From Stenotrophomonas maltophilia (GTDB taxonomy: Bacteria; Pseudomonadota; Gammaproteobacteria; Xanthomonadales; Xanthomonadaceae): a DNA stretch of 64,000 nt. This document shows, piece after piece, positions 1 to 10,680 of this stretch. Numbering within the stretch: position 1 is the first letter of the stretch; each line of letters starts with the position of its first letter. Under the pieces are notes generated by a model, which was not told the origin of the DNA, did not search any database, and saw only the letters and a program-made list of their open reading frames with translations. The position numbers were made by a program, and so were the translations under genes. Where the stretch lies: positions 1,280,001 through 1,344,000 of the forward strand of contig NZ_CP015612.1 of the NCBI RefSeq assembly GCF_002138415.1. The letters run 5' to 3'.

Positions 1-821
1 GCTCGCAGTCCTGGCTGTCGCTGGCAGACCGCTTCCTGGAGCTGCCGCTGGGCGTGTTCGGCGTGGCGCTGGGTACGGTGATCCTGCCGGCGCTGGCCCG
101 TCATCATGTGAGCACCGACCGCGAGGGCTTCTCGCGCTCGCTGGACTGGGGCCTGCGCATGACCCTGCTGATCTCGGTCCCGGCCATGCTGGGCCTGCTG
201 CTGCTGGCCGAACCGCTGATCGCGACCATCTTCCAGCACGGCCAGTTCAGTGCCTTCGATACCCGCATGACCGCGCTGTCGGTGTACGGCCTGAGCTTCG
301 GCCTGCCGGCGTTCGCCCTGCTGAAGGTGGTGCTGCCGGCGTTCTATGCGCGCCAGGACACCAAGACCCCGGTGCGCGCCGGCGTGGCCGCACTGGTGGC
401 CAACATGGTGTTCAACTTCGCTCTGCTGGCGGTGCTGTACCAGGTGATGGTGCCGGACGAACTGAAGGCGCAGGGCGTGATGGCCGCCATCGGCAAGCAG
501 CCGGGCCTGCACCTGGCGTTGGGCATCGCCAGCGCGCTGTCCAGTTACCTGAACCTGGGCCTGCTCTGGTACTGGCTGGGCAAGACCGATGTCTACCAGC
601 GCCGGCCGGGTTGGGGCGGCTATCTGGTACGCCTGCTGCTGGCCTGCGCGGCCATGGTCGGCGTACTGCTGGCCCTGCTGTACTGGCTGCCGGGCTTCTC
701 GGCGATGGGTGCATGGGAGCGGATCGGCGCACTGGCACTGCTGGTCGGCGGCGGTGGCGCGACCTATGCGGTGGCCATGGTGGCCATGGGCTTCCGCCCG
801 CGCGACCTGCGCGGGCATTGA
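1..821 (+). CDS. murJ: Lipid II flippase MurJ, 3' part
   Basis: The gene enters from the left edge; 272 C-terminal residues are visible. MurJ is an inner-membrane MOP-superfamily protein that flips lipid II to the periplasm for peptidoglycan synthesis. The first visible residues contain the family-typical run FGVALGTVILPALARHH, followed by several hydrophobic membrane spans and the segment FYARQDTKTPVRAGV typical of MurJ. The GTG at 54 is internal, because the reading frame stays open to the window edge. ribF follows after 75 bases, the common murJ-ribF-ileS-lspA order of gamma-proteobacteria. Identification is firm; the N-terminal half is outside the window. Confidence 0.93.
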   Translation, partial: SQSWLSLADRFLELPLGVFGVALGTVILPALARHHVSTDREGFSRSLDWGLRMTLLISVPAMLGLLLLAEPLIATIFQHGQFSAFDTRMTALSVYGLSFGLPAFALLKVVLPAFYARQDTKTPVRAGVAALVANMVFNFALLAVLYQVMVPDELKAQGVMAAIGKQPGLHLALGIASALSSYLNLGLLWYWLGKTDVYQRRPGWGGYLVRLLLACAAMVGVLLALLYWLPGFSAMGAWERIGALALLVGGGGATYAVAMVAMGFRPRDLRGH

Positions 822-896
822 TCGCGGCCCGTGGCGGCTATACTTCAGGGTTACACCATTGAAGCAGCGGCCCCGGTCGGGCCGGAACGAGAGTTG

Positions 897-1844
897 ATGA
901 GCAGGCTGTTCAGAAGCGTCGAGGGCGGGGAGCTGTTCCCCAACGGAAGCGTGGTCTGTATCGGTGCATTCGACGGCCTCCACCTGGGCCATCGTGCGCT
1001 GGTCCGCCACGCGGTTGCCCGCGCGCGCGCCTTGGGCGTGGCCGCGGTGGCCGTGGCGTTCGAGCCGCTGCCGCGTGAATTCTTCGCCCAGGGCACGCCG
1101 CCGCCGCGGCTGACCCTGGCGCGCAGCAAGGTCGAGATCCTGCGCGAGCTGGGTGTGGATGCGATCGGCCTGCTGCGTTTCGACGCGGCGATGGCGGCGA
1201 TGCCGGCCGAGACCTTCGTGCGCCAGTTGCTGGTCAATCGCCTGAGTGCGCGTGAGGTCTGGATCGGGCCGGAGTTCTGCTTCGGCAATCGCCGCCGCGG
1301 CGACCTGGCCCTGTTGCAGCAGCTCGGTGCCGAGCTCGGCTTCAGCGCCGGCGAGATCGAAGCGGTCGACCTGCATGGCGAGCGCATTTCCAGTACCCGC
1401 ATCCGCCAGCTGCTGCAGGACGGCGACTTCGCCCGTGCCGGCGACCTGCTCGGGCGTCCGTACGCGATCAGCGGGCTGGTGGTGCGCGGCCGCCAGCTTG
1501 GTCGTACGCTGGGCTTCCCCACTGCCAACCTGCGGTTCCCGAAGACCCCGGCGTTGTCGGGCATCTACGCAACCTGGGTGCACGGCGTGTTCGACCAGCC
1601 CTGGCCCTCGGTCTCCAGTTTCGGCACGCGGCCGACCGTGGACGGCGTGGAGCCGCTGCTGGAAGCCCACCTGTTCGATTTTCAGGGCGACCTGTACGGG
1701 CGCCACATCGACGTGGAGTTCGTCGCCAAGCTGCGCGACGAAGAGAAATTCAATGATCTGGCGGCCCTGACCGACCAGATGCACCGCGACGCCGAACAGG
1801 CGCGCGCCATCCTTTCCGAACATAGATTGCGAGCCACTGCGTGA
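897..1844 (+). CDS. ribF: Bifunctional riboflavin kinase / FAD synthetase
   Basis: Makes FMN from riboflavin and then FAD in the cytoplasm. The 315-residue protein has an N-terminal adenylyltransferase domain with the nucleotide-binding motif [10 protein letters not shown] at residues 23-32 and [10 protein letters not shown] further on, then a C-terminal flavokinase domain beginning near GRPYAISG with [11 protein letters not shown]. The frame is open upstream to 831, but the ATG at 897 (MSRLFRS) gives the usual family length and N-terminus. Its stop overlaps the GTG start of ileS by four bases, so translation of the two is probably coupled. Confidence 0.95.
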   Translation: MSRLFRSVEGGELFPNGSVVCIGAFDGLHLGHRALVRHAVARARALGVAAVAVAFEPLPREFFAQGTPPPRLTLARSKVEILRELGVDAIGLLRFDAAMAAMPAETFVRQLLVNRLSAREVWIGPEFCFGNRRRGDLALLQQLGAELGFSAGEIEAVDLHGERISSTRIRQLLQDGDFARAGDLLGRPYAISGLVVRGRQLGRTLGFPTANLRFPKTPALSGIYATWVHGVFDQPWPSVSSFGTRPTVDGVEPLLEAHLFDFQGDLYGRHIDVEFVAKLRDEEKFNDLAALTDQMHRDAEQARAILSEHRLRATA

Positions 1845-4672
1845 GCCAGGACTACAAGACCACCCTGAACCTGCCAGCCACCGAATTCCCGATGCGCGGC
1901 GATCTGCCCAAGCGCGAGCCGGGCATTCTGGCGCGGTGGGAAGAGCAGGGGCTCTACCAGCAGCTGCGCGACAACGCCTCCGGCCGCCCGCTGTTCGTGC
2001 TGCACGACGGCCCGCCGTACGCCAACGGCCGCATCCACCTGGGCCACGCGGTCAACAAGATCCTGAAGGACATCATCGTCAAGTCGCGCTACCTGGCCGG
2101 CTTCGATGCGCCCTACGTGCCGGGTTGGGACTGCCATGGCCTGCCGATCGAGATCGCGGTCGAGAAGAAGTGGGGCAAGGTCGGCACCAAGCTCGACGCC
2201 GTCGAGTTCCGCCAGAAGTGCCGTGAGTTCGCCGAAGAGCAGATCAACATCCAGCGCGTGGACTTCAAGCGCCTGGGCGTGACCGGCGACTGGGACAACC
2301 CGTACAAGACCCTGAGCTTCGATTTCGAAGCCAACGAAATCCGTGCGCTGGCCAAGGTCGTGGCCAACGGCCATCTGGTGCGTGGCGCCAAGCCGGTGTA
2401 CTGGTGCTTCGACTGCGGCTCGGCGCTGGCCGAGGCCGAGATCGAATACCAGGAAAAGGAATCGCCGGCGATCGACGTGGCCTACGCCGCGCGTGACGCG
2501 CAGGCCATCGGCCAGGCGTTCGGCGTGAGCGTGCCGGCCGACGTGGAAGTGGCCGTGCCGATCTGGACCACCACGCCGTGGACGCTGCCGGCCTCGCTGG
2601 CGGTGTCGCTGGGTGCGGAAATCAACTACGTCCTGGCCGAGGGCCCGGCGCACAACGGCAAGCGCCGTTGGCTGGTGCTGGCCGCCGCGCTGGCCGAGCG
2701 CGCACTGCAGCGCTACGGCGTGGATGAAGTGGTGCTGCACGGTGAAACCACCGGCGCGGCGCTGGAGAACCAGCTGCTGGCGCACCCGTTCTACCCGGAG
2801 CGCGAGATCCTGGTGCTCAACGGCGACCATGTGTCCGACGAGGACGGTACCGGTGCGGTGCACACCGCCCCCGGCCACGGCCAGGAAGACTTCGTGGTCA
2901 GCCAGAAGTACGGCCTGCTGGACAAGTACAACGCCGGCCAGGTGACCCCGATCGACGGCCGTGGCGTGTACCTGGAATCGACCCCGCCGGCCGGTGACGT
3001 GGTGCTGGCTGGCCAGCACCTGTGGAAGGCGCAGGAGGCCATCGTCGGCGTGCTGCGCGACAACGGTTCGCTGCTGGCCTTCCACCCGATCCGCCACAGC
3101 TACCCGCACTGCTGGCGCCACAAGACGCCGGTGGTGTTCCGCGCCACCCCGCAGTGGTTCATCTCGATGGACAAGGCCAACCTGCGCAACGATGCGCTGG
3201 CCGCCATCGACACCGTCGGCTGGTTCCCGACCTGGGGCAAGGCGCGCATCCAGAGCATGGTCGACGGTCGCCCGGACTGGACCATCTCGCGCCAGCGCAC
3301 CTGGGGCGTGCCGATCGCACTGTTCACCCACCGCCAGACCGGCGAGATCCATCCGCGCTCGGTGGAGCTGATGCAGCAGGTGGCCGACCGCGTCGAAGCC
3401 GAGGGCATCGACGTGTGGTATTCGCTGGATGCCGCCGAACTGCTGGGTGCCGAAGCGGCCGACTACGAGAAGGTCCCCGACATCCTCGACGTCTGGTTCG
3501 ACTCGGGCGTGACCCATGAAGGCGTGCTCGCCGCACGTGGCTTCGGCAAGCCGGCCGACCTGTACCTGGAAGGTTCCGACCAGCACCGCGGCTGGTTCCA
3601 GTCCTCGCTGCTGACCGGCGTGGCGATCGACAAGCGCGCCCCGTACAAGCAGTGCCTGACCCACGGCTTCACCGTGGACGAGCACGGCCGCAAGATGTCC
3701 AAGTCGCTGGGCAACGGCATCGAGCCGCAGGACATCATGAACAAGCTGGGCGCGGACATCCTGCGCCTGTGGATCGCCTCGGCCGACTACAGCAACGAGA
3801 TGTCGCTGTCGCAGGAGATCCTCAAGCGCAATGCCGACGCCTACCGTCGCCTGCGCAACACCGCACGCTTCCTGCTCGGCAACCTGGACGGTTTCGATCC
3901 GGCCCAGCACCTGCAGCCGCTCGACCAGATGGTCGCGCTGGACCGCTGGATCGTGCACCGTGCGTGGGAGCTGCAGGAGAAGATCAAGGCGGCCTACGAC
4001 GGCTACAACATGGCCGAGATCGTGCAGCTGCTGCTGAACTTCTGCAGCGTGGACCTGGGCTCGCTGTACCTGGACGTGACCAAGGACCGCCTGTACACGA
4101 TGCCGACCGATTCACACGGTCGCCGTTCGGCACAGAGCGCGATGTACCACATCGCCGAAGCGTTCACCCGCTGGGTCGCGCCGATCCTGACCTTCACCGC
4201 CGATGAGCTGTGGGGCTACCTGCCGGGCGAACGCGCCGAGCACGTGCTGTTCACCACCTGGTACGACGGTCTGGCGCCGCTGCCGGCGGATGCCCAGCTC
4301 AACGCCGCCGACTTCGACCAGTTGCTGGCCGTGCGCGAGCAGGTGGCCAAGGTGCTCGAGCCGATGCGTGCCAACGGCGCCATCGGTGCTGCACTGGAGG
4401 CGGAGATCACCATCGCCACCAGCGAAGAGCAGGCCGCGCGCTGGCAGCCGCTGGCCGATGAACTGCGTTTCCTGTTCATCAGTGGCGACGTGCAGGTGCG
4501 CCCGGCGACCACCGACGAGGTGTTCGTCAGCGCCCAGCCGACCACCAAGGCCAAGTGCGTGCGCTGCTGGCATCACCGCGCCGACGTCGGCAGCAACGCC
4601 GATCATCCGGAGCTGTGCGGCCGCTGCGTGAGCAACATCACCGGTGCAGGTGAAGTGCGGAGCTGGTTCTGA
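1841..4672 (+). CDS. ileS: Isoleucyl-tRNA synthetase
   Basis: Class I aminoacyl-tRNA synthetase charging tRNA-Ile, 943 residues, the usual bacterial length. The HIGH-type motif lies in [12 protein letters not shown] (residues 58-69), and KMSKS is at about 618-622. The editing domain contains [10 protein letters not shown] and the C-terminus carries the zinc cysteines CVRC and CGRC. It starts with GTG overlapping the ribF stop, and its stop TGA overlaps the ATG of lspA. A long open frame on the opposite strand is a GC-driven shadow. Confidence 0.97.
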   Translation: MSQDYKTTLNLPATEFPMRGDLPKREPGILARWEEQGLYQQLRDNASGRPLFVLHDGPPYANGRIHLGHAVNKILKDIIVKSRYLAGFDAPYVPGWDCHGLPIEIAVEKKWGKVGTKLDAVEFRQKCREFAEEQINIQRVDFKRLGVTGDWDNPYKTLSFDFEANEIRALAKVVANGHLVRGAKPVYWCFDCGSALAEAEIEYQEKESPAIDVAYAARDAQAIGQAFGVSVPADVEVAVPIWTTTPWTLPASLAVSLGAEINYVLAEGPAHNGKRRWLVLAAALAERALQRYGVDEVVLHGETTGAALENQLLAHPFYPEREILVLNGDHVSDEDGTGAVHTAPGHGQEDFVVSQKYGLLDKYNAGQVTPIDGRGVYLESTPPAGDVVLAGQHLWKAQEAIVGVLRDNGSLLAFHPIRHSYPHCWRHKTPVVFRATPQWFISMDKANLRNDALAAIDTVGWFPTWGKARIQSMVDGRPDWTISRQRTWGVPIALFTHRQTGEIHPRSVELMQQVADRVEAEGIDVWYSLDAAELLGAEAADYEKVPDILDVWFDSGVTHEGVLAARGFGKPADLYLEGSDQHRGWFQSSLLTGVAIDKRAPYKQCLTHGFTVDEHGRKMSKSLGNGIEPQDIMNKLGADILRLWIASADYSNEMSLSQEILKRNADAYRRLRNTARFLLGNLDGFDPAQHLQPLDQMVALDRWIVHRAWELQEKIKAAYDGYNMAEIVQLLLNFCSVDLGSLYLDVTKDRLYTMPTDSHGRRSAQSAMYHIAEAFTRWVAPILTFTADELWGYLPGERAEHVLFTTWYDGLAPLPADAQLNAADFDQLLAVREQVAKVLEPMRANGAIGAALEAEITIATSEEQAARWQPLADELRFLFISGDVQVRPATTDEVFVSAQPTTKAKCVRCWHHRADVGSNADHPELCGRCVSNITGAGEVRSWF

Positions 4673-5196
4673 TGGCCGCGCCCCGTCCGCATCCGAACGC
4701 CCTGGTCTGGCTGCTGCTGTCGGTGGCCATCATCGGGCTGGACCAGTGGTCCAAGGCCTGGGTCCTGTCGAGCCTGCCGGAGTTCCAACCGGTGGTGGTC
4801 ATCGACGGCTTCTGGAACTGGTACCGCACCTACAACACCGGTGCGGCGTTCAGTTTCCTGAGCGACGCCGGTGGCTGGCAGAAGCACTTCTTCACCGTGC
4901 TGGCGATCGTCATCAGCGGCCTGATGGCCTGGTGGCTGCGCGGCACCGCCCGTGGCAACTGGAAGGCGGCCGTGCCGTATGCGCTGATCATCGGCGGTGC
5001 GATCGGCAACGTGATCGACCGCCAGGTGCATGGTCATGTGGTCGATTTCATCCAGTGGTACGTGGGCAGCTACACCTGGCCCTCGTTCAACATCGCCGAT
5101 TCGGCCATCGTGGTGGGTGCCATCGGCATCGCCCTGTTTGGCCTGTTCGACGGCAAGTCCGCCAAAAAGGCGGATAATGCCAATCCGAAACCGTAA
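4672..5196 (+). CDS. lspA: Signal peptidase II (prolipoprotein)
   Basis: Inner-membrane aspartic protease that removes signal peptides from lipoproteins after diacylglyceryl transfer. 174 residues with four predicted membrane spans. The two catalytic aspartates sit in [10 protein letters not shown] and FNIADSAI, and the conserved N-terminal motif LDQWSKAW and segment [10 protein letters not shown] are present. The start overlaps the ileS stop in a TGATG arrangement. The FKBP-type isomerase gene that often separates lspA from ispH in other proteobacteria is not here. Confidence 0.95.
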   Translation: MAAPRPHPNALVWLLLSVAIIGLDQWSKAWVLSSLPEFQPVVVIDGFWNWYRTYNTGAAFSFLSDAGGWQKHFFTVLAIVISGLMAWWLRGTARGNWKAAVPYALIIGGAIGNVIDRQVHGHVVDFIQWYVGSYTWPSFNIADSAIVVGAIGIALFGLFDGKSAKKADNANPKP

Positions 5197-5223
5197 GCCG
5201 GCCGCTGCCGGGAGATTGAACTG

Positions 5224-6174
5224 ATGGATGTGCTGCTCGCCAACCCGCGTGGTTTCTGTGCCGGTGTCGATCGTGCGATCGAGATCGTCAAGCGCGCGAT
5301 CGAAACACTGGGCGCGCCCATCTATGTCCGCCATGAAGTGGTGCACAACCGCTTCGTGGTCGATGACCTGAAGCAGCGCGGCGCGATCTTCGTCGAGGAA
5401 CTCGATGAAGTACCGGACAACAACACGGTCATTTTCAGCGCGCATGGCGTGTCCCAGGCCGTGCGCCAGGAAGCCGAGCGCCGTGGCCTGAAGGTGTTCG
5501 ACGCCACCTGTCCGCTGGTGACCAAGGTCCACTTCGAAGTGGCCCGCCACTGCCGTGCCGGCCGTGACGTGGTGCTGATCGGCCACGCCGGTCACCCGGA
5601 AGTGGAAGGCACCATGGGCCAGTGGAACCGCGAAGCCGGTACCGGCCAGATCTACCTGGTCGAGGATGTGGAGCAGGTTGCGACGCTGCACATCAACCAG
5701 CCGGAAAACTTTGCATACACCACCCAGACTACGCTGTCGGTGGACGACACGCGCGGCATCATCGATGCGCTGCGCGAGCGCTTCCCGGCGATGCAGGGCC
5801 CGAAGAACGACGACATCTGCTACGCCACGCAGAACCGCCAGGACGCCGTGCGCGACCTGGCCAAGCGCTGTGACCTGGTGCTGGTGGTCGGTTCGCCGAA
5901 CAGCTCCAACTCCAACCGTTTGAGCGAGCTGGCCCGCCGAGAAGGCGTGGAGTCGTACCTGATCGACGGTGCGCACGAGATCGACCCGGCGTGGGTGGTG
6001 GGCAAGCAGCACATCGGCGTCACTGCCGGTGCCTCGGCACCGCAGGTACTGGTCGATGGCGTGCTGGCACGCCTGGCCGAGCTGGGCGCCAGCGGCGTGG
6101 GCGAGCTGGATGGCGAGCCGGAATCGATGGTGTTCGCGCTGCCGAAGGAACTGCGCCTGCGCCTGGTCGACTGA
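5224..6174 (+). CDS. ispH: 4-hydroxy-3-methylbut-2-enyl diphosphate reductase
   Basis: Last enzyme of the non-mevalonate isoprenoid pathway, making IPP and DMAPP with a [4Fe-4S] cluster. 316 residues. The three cluster cysteines are visible in [13 protein letters not shown] (Cys12), [11 protein letters not shown] and [13 protein letters not shown]. The conserved [13 protein letters not shown] and TAGASAPQ motifs are also intact. It follows lspA by 27 bases and is probably the last gene of the murJ-ribF-ileS-lspA run. Confidence 0.96.
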   Translation: MDVLLANPRGFCAGVDRAIEIVKRAIETLGAPIYVRHEVVHNRFVVDDLKQRGAIFVEELDEVPDNNTVIFSAHGVSQAVRQEAERRGLKVFDATCPLVTKVHFEVARHCRAGRDVVLIGHAGHPEVEGTMGQWNREAGTGQIYLVEDVEQVATLHINQPENFAYTTQTTLSVDDTRGIIDALRERFPAMQGPKNDDICYATQNRQDAVRDLAKRCDLVLVVGSPNSSNSNRLSELARREGVESYLIDGAHEIDPAWVVGKQHIGVTAGASAPQVLVDGVLARLAELGASGVGELDGEPESMVFALPKELRLRLVD

Positions 6175-6193
6175 CCGGGCCTGACTCTGGTGG

Positions 6194-6213
6194 GTGCGGA
6201 CCTTGGTCCGCAC
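6194..6213. repeat. SMAG-like palindrome downstream of ispH
   Basis: A short perfect hairpin, GTGCGGACC and GGTCCGCAC around TT, sits 20 bases after the ispH stop. The same stem sequence occurs at 43462-43482. It resembles the GTAG/SMAG dispersed palindromes of Stenotrophomonas and could end the upstream transcript. Confidence 0.55.
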
Positions 6214-6331
6214 TGTCGGATGGCGTTTTGCCACATCAGGCCGGAGCGCCACCGACCATGACCTTTGGCCATGGGGCCGGGCACTGCACAGGCCTAGCAT
6301 CGGAAAATTCTCCGTTGTTGGAACCTGCCCG

Positions 6332-8215
6332 ATGAAGACCCGTGCCCTGGTGATGTCCGTGCTGTTCGCGCTGGCGGCCACGCCTGCACTGGCGCAGACC
6401 TCGCCACCGGCGAACGCGGCGGCTCCCGGCCTGCTGCGCATCGATGTCGACGCGCGCGATCTGGCCCGGCGCATCTTCAAGGTGACCGCTACGGTGCCGG
6501 CCAAGCCCGGCCCGATGACCCTGCTGTACCCGCAGTGGATTCCCGGCAACCATTCGCCCACCGGCCCGATCGACAAGCTGGCCGGCCTGCGCGTGACCGC
6601 CAACGGCAAGCCGCTGGCCTGGCAGCGCGACCAGTTCAATGTCTATGCGTTCAAGGTGGACGTGCCCGAGGGCGTGAGCGAGATCGTCGCCCACTTCGAT
6701 TTCCTTTCCTCGCAGGGCGGCAGCCAGGGCCGGGTGGTGATGACTCCGGAAATGCTCAACCTGCAGTGGAACGCCAAATCGCTGTATCCGGCCGGTGTCG
6801 ATGCGCGGCAGCTGCAGGCGCAGGCCAGCGTGACGCTGCCCAAGGGCTGGTCATTCGCCACCGCGTTGGAGACCGCGCGCCGCGACGGTGACACCGTGGT
6901 GTTCAAGCCGATTTCGTATGACCATCTGGTTGATTCGCCCTTGTTCGCCGGCGAGCACTACCAGCGCATCGATCTCGACCCGGGCGCGAAGGTGCCAGTG
7001 CACCTCAACGTGTTTGCCGACGAGGCCAAGTCGCTGAAGCCGAGCGAGGGACAGATCACGATGCACCGCGCGCTGGTGCAGCAGGCCGACAAGCTCTACG
7101 GTGCGCGCCACTACAACCACTATGAGTTCCTGCTGGCGTTGACCGACCGTCTCGGCGGCATCGGCCTGGAGCATCACCGCTCCAGCGAGAACAGCGCCGA
7201 TCCGGGCTACTTCACCGAATGGGACAGCAACGCGTGGATGCGCGACCTGCTGCCGCACGAGTACACCCACTCCTGGAACGGCAAGTACCGCCGCGGCGCG
7301 GACCTGGCCACTGCCAACTTCAACGTGCCGATGGGCGACAGCCTGCTGTGGGTGTACGAGGGCCAGACCCAGTTCTGGGGCCAGGTGCTGGCCGCGCGCT
7401 CGGGGTTGTGGTCGACCGCGCAGGCGCGCGACATGCTGGCGAATGTGGCCGCGACCTATGACCGTGGCCGTCCGGGCCTGGCCTGGCGCCCGTTGCAGGA
7501 CACCACCAACGACCCCACCATCGCCCAGCGCCGCACGTTGCCCTACCGCAACTACCAGATGAGCGAGGACTACTACTCCGGCGGCCAGATGCTGTGGCTG
7601 GAAGTGGAGGGCAAGCTGCGCGAACTAAGCGGCAATCGCCGCAGCCTGGACGACTTCGCACGTGCGTTCTTCGGCGTCGGCAATGGCAATTGGGACGTCA
7701 ATCCGTACACCTTCGATGATGTGGTCGCGACCTTGAACGGCATCGCGCCGTACGACTGGGCGAGGTTCCTGCGCGGGCGCCTGGATGGCCATGGTTCGTT
7801 GACCGGTGGCCTGGAACTGGCGGGCTGGAAGCTGGTCTATCGCGATACCCCGAACGACGCCTACAAGGCACAGGAAAAACGTGCCAAGGCAGCGCTGCTG
7901 GCGTATTCGCTGGGCGCGACCGTGCTCGACAGCGGCACGGTCGGTGACGTGATCTGGGACAGTCCGGCCTTCAACGCCGGTCTTGCACCGGGCATGAAGG
8001 TGATCGCGGTTGGCGGCCGTGAATACAGCAGCCAGCGCTTGAAGGATGCAGTCGCCGCCGCAGCAAAGGACAAGGCGCCGATCGTGTTGCTGGTGAAGCA
8101 GTTCGATCGCATCGAAACGATGAGCATCGCCTACCACGGTGGCCTGCAGTACCCGGTGCTGGAGCGCATCGCCGGCAAGCCTGACCGCCTGGCGGACCTG
8201 TGGAAGGCGCGATGA
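6332..8215 (+). CDS. M61 family metallopeptidase with PDZ domain
   Basis: Predicted exported zinc aminopeptidase of the glycyl aminopeptidase family. 627 residues from the ATG at 6332, chosen because it opens a clear signal peptide (MKTRALVMSVLFALAATP followed by ALAQ). The catalytic zinc motif HEYTH is at residues 309-313, followed by SWNGK and by VYEGQTQFWGQ, which holds the expected third zinc ligand. A PDZ-like domain occupies the last 100 residues (VIWDSPAFNAGLAPGMKV). The natural substrate is unknown. The stop overlaps the start of the next gene in an ATGA arrangement, so the two are co-translated. Confidence 0.88.
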   Translation: MKTRALVMSVLFALAATPALAQTSPPANAAAPGLLRIDVDARDLARRIFKVTATVPAKPGPMTLLYPQWIPGNHSPTGPIDKLAGLRVTANGKPLAWQRDQFNVYAFKVDVPEGVSEIVAHFDFLSSQGGSQGRVVMTPEMLNLQWNAKSLYPAGVDARQLQAQASVTLPKGWSFATALETARRDGDTVVFKPISYDHLVDSPLFAGEHYQRIDLDPGAKVPVHLNVFADEAKSLKPSEGQITMHRALVQQADKLYGARHYNHYEFLLALTDRLGGIGLEHHRSSENSADPGYFTEWDSNAWMRDLLPHEYTHSWNGKYRRGADLATANFNVPMGDSLLWVYEGQTQFWGQVLAARSGLWSTAQARDMLANVAATYDRGRPGLAWRPLQDTTNDPTIAQRRTLPYRNYQMSEDYYSGGQMLWLEVEGKLRELSGNRRSLDDFARAFFGVGNGNWDVNPYTFDDVVATLNGIAPYDWARFLRGRLDGHGSLTGGLELAGWKLVYRDTPNDAYKAQEKRAKAALLAYSLGATVLDSGTVGDVIWDSPAFNAGLAPGMKVIAVGGREYSSQRLKDAVAAAAKDKAPIVLLVKQFDRIETMSIAYHGGLQYPVLERIAGKPDRLADLWKAR

Positions 8216-8877
8216 AGCCGCGCGCCCGCGATGGCGTGATCCTGTTGATGGCGATCCTCGCCATCATCGGCGCGTTCCTGCACGGCGATGGGCGCTGGCT
8301 GCACTGGCTGGCCAAGCCGACGACTACGCTGCTGATCGCTGCCATCGTCTGGCGCGTGCACGATCCCGCGCAGCCGTTCTATCGGCGTGCGGTGCTGGCC
8401 GGCATGCTGCTCTCGTGCATGGGCGACATCGCACTGATGCTGCCGGTGGACGCGTTCGTGTCGGGGTTGGTCGCGTTCCTGTTGGCGCACCTCTGCTACA
8501 TCGTCGCCTTCCGCGATGGCCTGCGTGCCGGACGCGGCCTGCTTTCCGCCAGCATCCTGCTCGGCGCGTTCGCTGTACTCAATGTATTTGGCCTGTGGCC
8601 ACACCTGCCCGCACCGATGCGCATTCCGGTGCTGGCCTACGTGGTGGTGCTGGCCTCGATGGCGGTGCTGGCCCTGGCACGCCAGTGGCGCCGGCCACAG
8701 CCTGATGCCGCGGAAGCCCGAAGCGTCCGCTGGGCCGCGGCAGGTGCATTGCTGTTCGTCGCCAGCGATTCCCTGCTGGCCTGGGACCGCTTCGCCGGTG
8801 GCCTGCCGTTCGCCAGCCTGCTGGTGTTGTCCAACTACTACGGCGCGCAGTACGCCATCGCGCGCTCGGTGAGGTAG
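8212..8877 (+). CDS. YhhN family membrane protein (lysoplasmalogenase-like)
   Basis: 221-residue integral membrane protein with about eight hydrophobic spans. The segments LLSCMGDIALMLP and LFVASDSLLAWDRF match the conserved aspartate-bearing motifs of the YhhN/TMEM86 family, some members of which hydrolyse the vinyl-ether bond of lysoplasmalogens. The start ATG overlaps the stop of the M61 peptidase gene. A long palindrome follows the stop and separates it from convergent genes. Family assignment is good; the substrate in this organism is not known. Confidence 0.8.
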   Translation: MKPRARDGVILLMAILAIIGAFLHGDGRWLHWLAKPTTTLLIAAIVWRVHDPAQPFYRRAVLAGMLLSCMGDIALMLPVDAFVSGLVAFLLAHLCYIVAFRDGLRAGRGLLSASILLGAFAVLNVFGLWPHLPAPMRIPVLAYVVVLASMAVLALARQWRRPQPDAAEARSVRWAAAGALLFVASDSLLAWDRFAGGLPFASLLVLSNYYGAQYAIARSVR

Positions 8878-8880
8878 CAG

Positions 8881-8955
8881 AAGAGGGGACGGAGGGAACT
8901 AAGTCGTATACGCCTTGATGCTGCATACGACTTAATTCCCTCCGTCCCCTTTTTG
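8881..8955. repeat. Long palindrome, bidirectional terminator candidate
   Basis: Two arms of about 30 bases (GGGGACGGAGGGAACTAAG on the left, its near reverse complement on the right) enclose a short loop, with few mismatches and a T-run after the right arm. It lies between convergent genes, with three bases to the left gene and five to the right. It would form a very stable hairpin and probably ends transcription from both sides. The sequence looks like a dispersed repeat unit rather than a one-off terminator, but no second copy is in this window. Confidence 0.7.
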
Positions 8956-8959
8956 AGGC

Positions 8960-9679
8960 CTACTGGCGACTTACGCTGCGGGCGCTGCCCTGTGCGTCGA
9001 ACTGCAGTCGCACCGATTCGCGATCACCGGCCACTTCGTCCGGCAGCCATACCAGTTTGCCGGCTTTGCGCACGATCACGTAGACATGGCTGACTTCGGA
9101 TGCGGGGTTCAGCAGCACATTGCGCTGTTCCTGCAGCGCTCTGGCCACGCGTGGCACGGCATCGAAATCGATGCTGGCCAGAAGCGTGCTGCTGCGCTGC
9201 AGGCTGATGGTGGGAGCGAACTGTTGTGGGTTCACTGGATTGCCCTTGCGCCATTGGCCACGTTCAAAGTGATAGCTGTCGACGTGGCCCGGCTGTTGCG
9301 GATCGACCAGATCGAGGTTGATGCGGCCATCGTCGTAGAAGTGGATGCTGTGGAAGACCGTCAGTCGCTGGCCGGCCAGCGCTGGCATCTGCTCCAGTGC
9401 CTGACGGGCAGCCAGCAGGTAGTCCGCATCGAACAGGCGGTTGTTGCGCTCGGGCGCTCCAGCGGTGCTCGCGGCGGGGAAGGGCGCCGGGGACGGCACA
9501 AGCGATGCGGATTGTTCGCGCGGCGACTGGGACGAGACGGACGCGGGCAACCGGTCCGGCTGTACCGAATGCCCCAGCGTTTCGCTGATGGTCTGCAGGG
9601 CGCCGCCGGCAACGGCCACGCCCGCCAGAACCAGCAGCAGTACCAGGAACACGGTGCGGGTTGAGGGCGGCTGTTTCAT
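8960..9679 (-). CDS. Hypothetical membrane-anchored protein
   Basis: 239 residues. One N-terminal membrane span (VFLVLLLVLAGVAVAGG) is followed by a Pro/Ser-rich linker to about residue 75. A globular, presumably periplasmic domain follows, containing LTVFHSIHFYDDGRINLDL. No family recognised. Its ATG overlaps the stop of the upstream gene at 9676, so the two are translated together and may work together in the envelope. Confidence 0.75.
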   Translation of the reverse strand: MKQPPSTRTVFLVLLLVLAGVAVAGGALQTISETLGHSVQPDRLPASVSSQSPREQSASLVPSPAPFPAASTAGAPERNNRLFDADYLLAARQALEQMPALAGQRLTVFHSIHFYDDGRINLDLVDPQQPGHVDSYHFERGQWRKGNPVNPQQFAPTISLQRSSTLLASIDFDAVPRVARALQEQRNVLLNPASEVSHVYVIVRKAGKLVWLPDEVAGDRESVRLQFDAQGSARSVSRQ

Positions 9680-10632
9680 ACTCCCTCCAGGCGCACGTTG
9701 CTGCGGTCATCCGGGTCGTACAGCAGCGTCACATGCTCGCGCGGGATGTTGGCCAGTTCAATCAGCGGGATGAAGCGGCGCACGCGGGCCTGCTGCACGT
9801 TGCCTTCGCGGTCGATGTATTCCAGCTGAAACTCCACCTGCGGTTGTTCGTTGAGGTAGGTGCCGGTCTGACGCACCTTCACCACCCTGGCCTCCACGCC
9901 GATGCCGCGATACTTCAGCGCATCGCCGCGGGCATCGGCGTGCAGCAGGCGGCCGAGCAGGCGCAGGCCCAGCGCATAGCCACACAGCACCAGCGGGCAC
10001 ACCAGCAGCGGGTGACCGAACGACAGGAAGGTCCAGCCCAGCCCCTCGCTCTGCAGCCGGTAGGCCCCCACATAGGCAGCAGCAACGGTGGCGATGCCGA
10101 GTGCTGCACCGATGCCGCGCCGCCACAGGCTGGCGACATCCAGTTCAGGCTGGGCACCGTCCAGCACGATATTGGGGAATGCCCCGGGCGTCCGGCCCAG
10201 GCGCGCATCGATGTGCCTGCCCACCTCGAAGCGATGCAGCTGGGGTTTGCTGTCGACCACCAGCATCTGTTCGCGGATCGGCGTGCCGGACAGGTTCTTG
10301 AAGGACAACTGCAGTTTCCATTGCGCGAAGCCGCGCACCTGCACGCCGGTCTGTTCGGCCTGCTCGATCATCGCACTGCGCGGTTCACCGTCGACCAGGA
10401 TCGACTGCACTCGGTGCAGTGCACGCGGCGGCGCCAGCAACAGGTAGTGCAGGAAGGCGAACAGCAGCGTCAGCCACAGCGCCAGCGACAGCGCGAGCAG
10501 CAACAGTGCCTGCCACGGTGCACTGCGGTCGACCAGCGCCACCGGCCACGAGGTGCCGAGATAGAGGATGCAGGGGAAGGGCAACGCGAAGAACAGCAGG
10601 AACGCGCCCCAGAACCAGAGATAGGCTTTCAT
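9676..10632 (-). CDS. Membrane protein with DUF3592-like C-terminal domain
   Basis: 318 residues. Two N-terminal spans, a soluble stretch from about 80 to 170, two further spans (GIGAALGIATVAAAYVGAY and HPLLVCPLVLCGYALGL), and a cytosolic or periplasmic beta-rich end with NEQPQVEFQLEY and VTLLYDPDDRSNV. That end resembles the DUF3592 pattern. Function unknown. Forms a two-gene unit with the downstream gene by stop/start overlap. A run of eight G residues lies next to the start codon. Confidence 0.75.
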   Translation of the reverse strand: MKAYLWFWGAFLLFFALPFPCILYLGTSWPVALVDRSAPWQALLLLALSLALWLTLLFAFLHYLLLAPPRALHRVQSILVDGEPRSAMIEQAEQTGVQVRGFAQWKLQLSFKNLSGTPIREQMLVVDSKPQLHRFEVGRHIDARLGRTPGAFPNIVLDGAQPELDVASLWRRGIGAALGIATVAAAYVGAYRLQSEGLGWTFLSFGHPLLVCPLVLCGYALGLRLLGRLLHADARGDALKYRGIGVEARVVKVRQTGTYLNEQPQVEFQLEYIDREGNVQQARVRRFIPLIELANIPREHVTLLYDPDDRSNVRLEGV

Positions 10633-10680
10633 GGGGGGGGAGGGGACCGCGGTGGAACAGGGCGCGTAGATTACTACGCT

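Noticed and set aside
1682..3958. Very long open frame on the minus strand opposite ileS
   Set aside because: It lies wholly over conserved ileS and ribF coding sequence; high-GC codon bias creates such antisense frames. The protein is His/Arg/Val-rich with no domain.
4603..6639. Long minus-strand open frame opposite lspA and ispH
   Set aside because: Antisense to well-conserved genes; no recognisable motif.
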